DNA from: an uncultured Hymenobacter sp.
Lineage (GTDB): Bacteria; Bacteroidota; Bacteroidia; Cytophagales; Hymenobacteraceae
NCBI GenBank assembly: GCA_913778455.1
Contig: CAJYVK010000020.1
Coordinates: 1-64,000, forward strand
DNA length: 64,000 bases
Direction of reading: 5' to 3'
Shown here: positions 58,841 through 64,000 of the stretch, piece by piece
Position numbering within the stretch: the first letter of the stretch is position 1
Layout: each line of letters opens with the position of its first letter
Notes under the pieces: generated by a model
The model's database searches: none
The model's input: the letters and a program-made list of their open reading frames with translations, nothing else
What the model was told of the DNA's origin: nothing
Made by a program: the position numbers and the translations under genes

Positions 58841-60652
58841 CTACTCCGCAGCCCCAGTTGGTTGACTGAAATAAGCCAGTAGGATTTTTGCCTTAGCCTT
58901 GCCGACTTCGGCGACCAGTTCCGTCTCGCTAAGCTCCTTGATTTTCTTGACAGACTTGAACTTGCTCAGGAGCTTGTCGGCCGTAACGGGACCGAGGCCC
59001 TTTACGTCGGTGAGCTCCGTCTTGAGGGTGGCCGCGTCGCGGGTGTTGCGGTGGAAGGTGATGCCGAAACGGTGCACCTCGTCGCGCATGCGCTGAAACA
59101 AGCGCAGGCTCTCGCTTTTCTTGTCGATGTAAAGCGGGAGGGGGTCGTTGGGAACGTAGATTTCTTCCAGGCGCTTGGCGATGCCGATGACTGGAATCTG
59201 CCCCCAGAGATTGAGGTCCTTCAACGCCTTTACTGCCATGCTGAGCTGTCCCTTACCGCCATCAACTATGACGAGCTGGGGTAGGCTGGCTCCTTCCTCC
59301 ACCAAACGGCGGTAACGGCGCGTAATGACCTCGTACATGGTGTCGAAATCGTTGGGGCCGACCACCGTTTTGACGTGGTAGTGGCGGTAATCCTTCTTAC
59401 TGGGGCGGGCGTTGCGAAAGCATACCATCGCCGATACCGGATTATCGCCTTGGAAGTTGGAGTTATCGAAGCATTCAATGTGCTTGGGTAGCTCCTTTAG
59501 GTGCAAGTCTTTTTTGATTTGCTCCATGATGCGTACCTCGTTGACGTCCTTACTCTTCTCGTTCATGCTCTCCTTCTCCTTACGGGCGTAAAGCACGTTT
59601 TTGAGGCTAAGCTCTAAGAGCTTCCGCTTGTCGCCGATTTGGGGGACGGTGAACGTGACGCCGGGCAGGGGTAGGCTTTCGATGGGAACGTTGGTGAGTA
59701 CCTCCTTGGCCTCACTCTCAAACTCCTGGCGAAGCTGCATGATGAGTGGGGCCAGAATCTCGGCATCCGTTTCGTCCAGCTTCTTGGTCAGCTCCAGGTT
59801 CTGGGTGAGAATGATACTGCCATTCATCACCTTGAAATAGTTGACGAAGGCGGCCTTCTCATTGGAAGCGATGGCGAAGACGTCGATGTTGGTGAGCGTG
59901 GCGCTCACGATGGTGCTCTTGGCCTGGAAGTCGTCGAGCTTGTCGAGTTTCTGCTTGAATTGATGCGCCAGCTCGTATTGCATTTCCTGGGCGGCGGCCG
60001 TCATCTTGTCGCGGAAATACTGCTTAGGCAGGCGGAGGTCGCCGCCCAATATCTGGCGGATTTGCTGAATGTACTGGTTGTAGCTGGCCTCGTCCTCCTT
60101 GTTCTCGCAGGGGCCTTTGCAATTGCCGATGTGATACTCCAGGCACACCTTGAACTTGCCAGCGGCCACGTTTTCGGGGCTCAGGTTATAATTACAAGTG
60201 CGAAGTGGATAAAGGGCCCGAATGAGCTCTAACAGCACGTTGAGCGAGCCCTGGTGGGCGTAGGGGCCGAAATATTGGCCGTCGCCGGGCTGTTTGTTGC
60301 GCGTGGGAATAAGGCGCGGAAAGCGCTCTTTGGTTAGCAGCAGGTACGGGTAGGTTTTGCCGTCCTTGAGCAGGATGTTGTACTTGGGCTGATGCTGCTT
60401 GATGAGGTTGTTTTCGAGCAGGAAGGCATCCGATTCCGAATTCACGATGGTGAACTCGATGCGCTTGATGTTCTTGACGAGCTGCTGCGTCTTCTTATTG
60501 TGGTCCTGCTTAGTGAAATAGCTGCTCACGCGCTTGCGTAGGTCCACGGCCTTGCCCACGTAGATGATGCCTTCGTCGTCGAAGTAGCGGTATACGCCGG
60601 GCTGGTGGGGCAGGCGATTTATTTGTTCCTGTAGTTCGGGTTTGGCTGCCAT
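58841..60652 (-). CDS. uvrC: Excinuclease ABC subunit C
   Basis: Makes the two incisions in nucleotide excision repair. 603 residues from the ATG at 60652 (MAAKPELQEQ); the frame is open to 60823, but that part translates the dispersed repeat (AYPRNPLNPLNLR) and is rejected. GIY-YIG domain at the N-terminus (PGVYRYFDDEGIIYVGKAVD), a CXXC-like and UVR region in the middle (CLEYHIGNCKGPCE), an RNase H-like nuclease domain (IECFDNSNFQGDNPVSAMVC, VDGGKGQLSMA), and helix-hairpin-helix motifs (LTDVKGLGPVTADKLL). Complete. Confidence 0.96.
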   Translation of the reverse strand: MAAKPELQEQINRLPHQPGVYRYFDDEGIIYVGKAVDLRKRVSSYFTKQDHNKKTQQLVKNIKRIEFTIVNSESDAFLLENNLIKQHQPKYNILLKDGKTYPYLLLTKERFPRLIPTRNKQPGDGQYFGPYAHQGSLNVLLELIRALYPLRTCNYNLSPENVAAGKFKVCLEYHIGNCKGPCENKEDEASYNQYIQQIRQILGGDLRLPKQYFRDKMTAAAQEMQYELAHQFKQKLDKLDDFQAKSTIVSATLTNIDVFAIASNEKAAFVNYFKVMNGSIILTQNLELTKKLDETDAEILAPLIMQLRQEFESEAKEVLTNVPIESLPLPGVTFTVPQIGDKRKLLELSLKNVLYARKEKESMNEKSKDVNEVRIMEQIKKDLHLKELPKHIECFDNSNFQGDNPVSAMVCFRNARPSKKDYRHYHVKTVVGPNDFDTMYEVITRRYRRLVEEGASLPQLVIVDGGKGQLSMAVKALKDLNLWGQIPVIGIAKRLEEIYVPNDPLPLYIDKKSESLRLFQRMRDEVHRFGITFHRNTRDAATLKTELTDVKGLGPVTADKLLSKFKSVKKIKELSETELVAEVGKAKAKILLAYFSQPTGAAE

Positions 60653-60653
60653 A

Positions 60654-60726
60654 GACCGCAGATTCAACGGATTTAACGGATTTCGGGGATACGCCCGTCG
60701 ACCTGTGGTGGCGGGCTGACTGGCTT
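60654..60726 (+). repeat. Dispersed GATTTAACGG repeat, copy D (pair D/D')
   Basis: GACCGCAGATTCAACGGATT, TAACGGATTTCGGGGATACG, CCCGTCGACCTGTGGTGGCG and GGCTGACTGGCTTTGGG. It starts one base upstream of the uvrC start codon. Confidence 0.9.
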
Positions 60727-60761
60727 TGGGTGGGTACGTGTGTAGAACGTGTGGCGGCTGG

Positions 60762-60769
60762 CAAAAGTA
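60762..60769 (-). promoter_or_regulatory. -7 box TACTTTTG for uvrC
   Basis: Minus-strand TACTTTTG lies between repeat copies D and D'; a TTTG stands 17 bp upstream on the minus strand (60787-60790). The predicted leader of about 105 bases contains copy D. Confidence 0.5.
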
Positions 60770-60793
60770 GCCGTAGGGTTCGGTGCCAAATGC

Positions 60794-60821
60794 GCAAGGA
60801 GGGCCCAGGGGCCCTCCTTGC
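60794..60821. terminator. Hairpin between class A PBP gene and uvrC
   Basis: GCAAGGAGGGCC CAGG GGCCCTCCTTGC, a perfect 12-bp stem. Downstream of the minus-strand PBP gene; no T-run. Confidence 0.65.
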
Positions 60822-60831
60822 ATTCACTCAT

Positions 60832-60904
60832 CAGCCAGTCAGCCCGCCGCCGGAGGCCGGCGGGCGTATCCCCGAAATCCGTTAAATCCGTTGAATCTGC
60901 GGTC
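60832..60904 (-). repeat. Dispersed GATTTAACGG repeat, copy D' (inverted partner of D)
   Basis: Plus orientation: AGCCAGTCAGCCCGCCGCCG, GAGGCCGGCGGGCGTATCCC, CGAAATCCGTTAAATCCGTT, GAATCTGCGGTC. Its last base is part of the PBP gene's stop codon. Confidence 0.9.
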
Positions 60905-63261
60905 TAGATGTCCTTGTCGTCGAGGTCGTCGAGATTGGGCTGGGCCATCTTCTGGTCGCTGGGGATGGTATCGCGCTGGCCGCCGCCGTTATACTTCGTG
61001 CAATCGAGCTCGATGTTGAGCGGCGCGGCGGGGGGCGGGAAGGGACCGGTGTCGATGTCGAGTGACTTATCGGCGTACACCTTCTTCATAAAGATGCCGT
61101 AGAGCGGTAGGGCTAGCCGGGCACCTTGGCCATAAGTGCCAGTGCGGAAGTGAATGCTGCGGTCTTCGCCGCCCACCCACATGCCGCACACGAGGTTGGG
61201 CGTAATGCCCATAAACCACGCGTCGGAATAGTTGGAAGTAGTGCCAGTTTTGGCGCCGATGGTGGTGTTGAACTTGAAGCCGGTGTGCAGGATAGTACTA
61301 GTGCCGCCGGGCTCGGTGGTGCTGGCTTGCAGCATGTTGGTCATCACGTAGGCGGTCTCCTCGCTCAGAGCCTCCTTGGTGGGCGCCACGAAGCGGCGCA
61401 GCTCGTTACCGTTCTTGTCTTCGATGCGCGTCACCATGATGGGGCCGGTCCACACGCCCTTGTTGACGAACGTGCCGTAGGCACCGCACAGCTCATAAAT
61501 ACTGCAATCGGAAGCACCGAAGCCCACGGCCGGCACCGGGTCGATGGGCGAAGTGATACCCAGGCGCTTGGCATACGCCACTACCGTTTCGGGGCCGAGC
61601 TTGTACACCAGCCACGCGGTGATGGAGTTCATGGACCGGGCCAGCGCTTGGCGCAAAGTAAAGGTGCGCCCCGAGAAATTGCCCTCGAAATTCTTGGGCG
61701 TGTAGGCCGGGCGGCCGGCGGCGGCGGGGAAAGTAGTCGCCACGTCGGGACGGGGGAAGCACGGCGAGTACCCCTGGTCGATGGCGGCCGTGTACACGAT
61801 GGGCTTGAAGGTGGAGCCCGGTTGGCGCTTGCCTTGCCGCACGTGGTCAAATTTGAAAAACTTATAGTTCGGGCCACCCACCCAGGCTTTTACGTAGCCG
61901 TTGAGCGGATTGACCGCCATGAAGCCGGCCCGCAGATAGCGTTTGTAGTAGGCCAGCGAGTCCATCGGCGACATGAGCATTTCCCGCTCGCCCTGCCAGG
62001 TAAATACCGGCATGCGGTACTTGTGATTGAGGTAGTAATTGACCGAGTCCTTATTGCCTTCGTAGCGCTCCATCAGCGATTTGTAGCGCTGGGTGCGGCG
62101 CATGGCCGTTTCGAGAAAGCGCGGAATAACCTTGCCGCTCTCGTCGCGCCAGGGTAGCTGCCCCTTCCAGTGAGCGGTAAACCACTTTTGCTGCAAGGAC
62201 AAATGCTCGGCCACGGCCTTCTCGGCGTAGGTCTGCATGCGCGAGTCCAGGGTGGTGTATATTTTCAGGCCGTCGGCGTAGAGGTCGTGGTCGGTTTCCT
62301 TGGCCCAGGCTTGCAGGTACTTGGCCACCTCGGTACGGAAATAGGGGGCCAGCCCCTGCACGGCGCTTTCTACGCTGTAGTGCAGCTTGATAGTCTTAGC
62401 GGTATCCTTCACCATCTCGGCGGCGGGCAGGTAGCCGGCCTTAGTCATTTGTTGCAGCACCCAGTTGCGGCGGCGCTTCGAGCGCACCGGGTGCAGCACG
62501 GGGCTGAAGCGCGAGGGCGCGTTGACGATACCCACGAGCGTCGCCGACTCGACGGTATTGAGTTGCTTGGGATTCTTATTGAAAAAAGTCTTAGCCGCCG
62601 TGTTAATGCCATAGGCGTTGGAGCCGAAGTCCACGGTATTAAGGTACATCCGGATGATTTCGCGTTTGGTATAGTTGCGCTCCAGCCGGATGGCCAGCAG
62701 CCACTCCTTGGTTTTGGTGATGAGCAGGCCCAGCTTGTGCTCGCCATTGAGCTTGCCCTCGTTGAGGTTGCTAGCCTCGCCGGGGCGGGTCTTGAAGAGC
62801 ACTTTGGCTACCTGCTGGCTGAGCGTGGAGCCGCCACCGCTGCGGCCCAGGCCAGCCACGGCCCGCATGATGCTCTTGAAGTCGATGCCCGAATGCTCCT
62901 CGAAACGCACGTCTTCGGTGGCGATGAGGGCGTCAACTACGCTTTGTGGCAAGTCTTTATAGTCAACCGGGGTGCGGTTTTCGCGGAAATATTTACCCAG
63001 CAGCACGCCATCGGCCGAGTAGACCTCGGAGGCCAGCTCGCTCTTGGGGTTTTCCAGCGTTTTCAGGTTGGGCATGCGCCCGAAGAGGTTCATGAAGTTA
63101 ATGCTGACTGCCCCCACGTAGAGCAGCGTAGCCAGCACACCGCCCACAAACAGCACCCACATGGTGCGCGTGAATGCCTCGAAGCGCCCCTTACGGGCCG
63201 GCGGCGGCCCCCGGCGGACTGGCGGAGTGGGGCGGGCCGGGGAGGAATGGGAAGTAGGCAT
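60904..63261 (-). CDS. Class A penicillin-binding protein (PBP1A type)
   Basis: Bifunctional peptidoglycan synthase: glycosyltransferase and transpeptidase, anchored in the inner membrane. 785 residues from the ATG at 63261 (MPTSHSSPARP); a frame open to 63306 is less likely. Membrane helix at about 35-55. GT51 domain motifs ATEDVRFEEHSGID (Glu116), GGGSTLSQQ (about 142-150) and KREIIRMYLNTV. Transpeptidase motifs SxxK (Ser483, Lys486 in GSTFKP), SMN (543-545) and KTG (671-673, GAKTGTTSNYSD). The N-terminal about 30 residues are Pro/Arg rich. It is 87 bp downstream of an SprE/PorW-like gene. Confidence 0.93.
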   Translation of the reverse strand: MPTSHSSPARPTPPVRRGPPPARKGRFEAFTRTMWVLFVGGVLATLLYVGAVSINFMNLFGRMPNLKTLENPKSELASEVYSADGVLLGKYFRENRTPVDYKDLPQSVVDALIATEDVRFEEHSGIDFKSIMRAVAGLGRSGGGSTLSQQVAKVLFKTRPGEASNLNEGKLNGEHKLGLLITKTKEWLLAIRLERNYTKREIIRMYLNTVDFGSNAYGINTAAKTFFNKNPKQLNTVESATLVGIVNAPSRFSPVLHPVRSKRRRNWVLQQMTKAGYLPAAEMVKDTAKTIKLHYSVESAVQGLAPYFRTEVAKYLQAWAKETDHDLYADGLKIYTTLDSRMQTYAEKAVAEHLSLQQKWFTAHWKGQLPWRDESGKVIPRFLETAMRRTQRYKSLMERYEGNKDSVNYYLNHKYRMPVFTWQGEREMLMSPMDSLAYYKRYLRAGFMAVNPLNGYVKAWVGGPNYKFFKFDHVRQGKRQPGSTFKPIVYTAAIDQGYSPCFPRPDVATTFPAAAGRPAYTPKNFEGNFSGRTFTLRQALARSMNSITAWLVYKLGPETVVAYAKRLGITSPIDPVPAVGFGASDCSIYELCGAYGTFVNKGVWTGPIMVTRIEDKNGNELRRFVAPTKEALSEETAYVMTNMLQASTTEPGGTSTILHTGFKFNTTIGAKTGTTSNYSDAWFMGITPNLVCGMWVGGEDRSIHFRTGTYGQGARLALPLYGIFMKKVYADKSLDIDTGPFPPPAAPLNIELDCTKYNGGGQRDTIPSDQKMAQPNLDDLDDKDI

Positions 63262-63348
63262 CGTAAAAAAGCGGCGAAGCGGAGGTAAGACCGGCTGGCC
63301 CAACAACGATAACGAGTGAGCCAGCCTGCGCCTTAATTCCAGATTCGC

Positions 63349-64000
63349 CTATTGGTAAACCTTCTGGTAAAATTGTTGGTAACCGCTAAGGTCGCCCCCG
63401 GTTTCCTGGAGCAGCGTCAGGTTGGCCAGGCTGATGATTACGGCTTGGTAACCTTGGCCGCGCAGGCGAGCCAGCGGCGATTGCGGCCCGCGCAGCTTGG
63501 TAGCGTAGCTCTGGGCCACTTTCGCGCCCGGCAAAGACCGGACCACCACCATCTCCTGGTCGGGGCCAAGGGGCTGGACTGGCTGCACCGTCAGGTTGTT
63601 AGCCCGGAAAAATTTGCCGTTGTACGCAGTGAGCTGGCTCGCTAGGTCGGCCGTGGGGGACGTGCCCTTGGGATACACGAGTACCACGGCGTGGGCGGCG
63701 CTGAGCTGGGTAGCGTAGGCCACGGCGGGGGCAGCCGGGGTAGTCGGAGCGGGGCTGGCTGGGGTGGAAGGTGCTGGCGAGCCAGCGGCTGGGGTCGAAG
63801 CTGGCGTAGGCTGGCCCGTTGGGGCGGGGGCAGGTTGACCGGCCGGAGTCGGCGTGGGCTGGCCGACCGGCGTGGGCGCGGGCTGACCGCCTGCCGGAGT
63901 CGACGCGGGGCGGGTAGGGCTGGCATCGGCCCCGGCAGGCGTGACGGGAGCGCGGCCCGCCTTCAGGTTGGACGTAGCCGGGGCCGGGGCGGGCGCGGGG
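63349..64000 (-). CDS. C-terminal part of SprE/PorW-like protein, truncated by window edge
   Basis: The minus-strand frame is open from the stop at 63349 to the right edge, so the start is outside the window. At least 217 residues are visible. The upstream part is an extended linker rich in Pro, Ala and Thr with repeating units such as PTPAPAQPG and QPGVPTPAP. The last about 120 residues form a conserved-looking domain (HAVVLVYPKGTSPTADLASQ, LTAYNGKFFRANNLTVQPVQ, GYQAVIISLANLTLLQE). This C-terminal domain resembles that of tetratricopeptide T9SS lipoproteins SprE/PorW. The frame from the GTG at 63723 is not the true start. Identity is tentative because the TPR part is not visible. Confidence 0.55.
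   Translation of the reverse strand, partial: PAPAPAPATSNLKAGRAPVTPAGADASPTRPASTPAGGQPAPTPVGQPTPTPAGQPAPAPTGQPTPASTPAAGSPAPSTPASPAPTTPAAPAVAYATQLSAAHAVVLVYPKGTSPTADLASQLTAYNGKFFRANNLTVQPVQPLGPDQEMVVVRSLPGAKVAQSYATKLRGPQSPLARLRGQGYQAVIISLANLTLLQETGGDLSGYQQFYQKVYQ

Noticed and set aside
60653..60823. N-terminal extension of UvrC
   Set aside because: The extra residues include AYPRNPLNPLNLR, a translation of the dispersed repeat, and lie before the normal UvrC start MAAKPELQ.

Overview
The window looks like chromosomal DNA of a high-GC Bacteroidota, most likely Hymenobacter or a close relative (Cytophagales). The clues are a PorP/SprF-GldK-GldL-GldM-GldN type IX secretion/gliding cluster, a PorE-like lipoprotein, many Bacteroidota-typical families (DUF4293, DUF4271, DUF4476, DUF4174, CarboxypepD_reg-like), promoter -7 boxes of the form TAnnTTTG, and frequent GTG/TTG starts. 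Genus assignment is inference. I see no transposase, integrase, phage gene, CRISPR array or rRNA; there is one tRNA (Phe-GAA).

Layout. 0-3.3 kb: a 5'-truncated chromate transporter, an exported Mn-type superoxide dismutase and an AttH/CrtC-like lipoprotein. 3.3-7.6 kb: five minus-strand CarboxypepD_reg-like genes, of which four form a tandem paralogue array sharing an N-terminal four-cysteine domain; a repeat-rich 550 bp gap lies inside. 7.7-15.7 kb: amino-acid permease, a small secreted protein, a 1563-residue DUF4011-helicase-Vsr-like-DUF3320 protein, and a small membrane protein. 15.7-21.6 kb: DMT exporter, rpiA, and gnd-zwf-pgl in one tight operon (oxidative pentose phosphate pathway). 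21.7-28.7 kb: DUF4174, dusB, CPBP protease, cdsA, gdhA, psd and a membrane protein. 28.7-35.5 kb: kynU, a thiolase, DUF4293, DUF4476 and a PorE-like OmpA lipoprotein. 35.8-38.2 kb: a two-subunit Fe-S/CCG membrane electron-transfer complex. 38.3-41 kb: tRNA-Phe, a beta-barrel protein, a KAS III paralogue and arfB. 40.8-43.8 kb: an overlapping four-gene sensor operon (hypothetical, membrane protein, histidine kinase, LuxR-type regulator). 44-52.7 kb: mgtE, cyanophycinase-like peptidase, a MORN-like lipoprotein, yraN, lipB, a WecA/MraY-like transferase, DUF4271 and hemD. 52.9-58.7 kb: porP-gldKLMN. 58.8-64 kb: uvrC, a class A penicillin-binding protein, and the C-terminal part of an SprE/PorW-like protein running off the end.

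What stands out beyond gene content is the non-coding sequence. One dispersed repeat (GACCGCAGATTTAACGGATT..., about 70 bp) occurs seven times. Six copies form three inverted pairs, each filling the gap between two co-directional genes, and every copy touches a start or stop codon within a few bases. Several other long inverted repeats, built from short reiterated units or as imperfect palindromes, occupy other intergenic gaps. The four-gene Cys-domain array and the three separate T9SS-related loci are the most interesting coding features.
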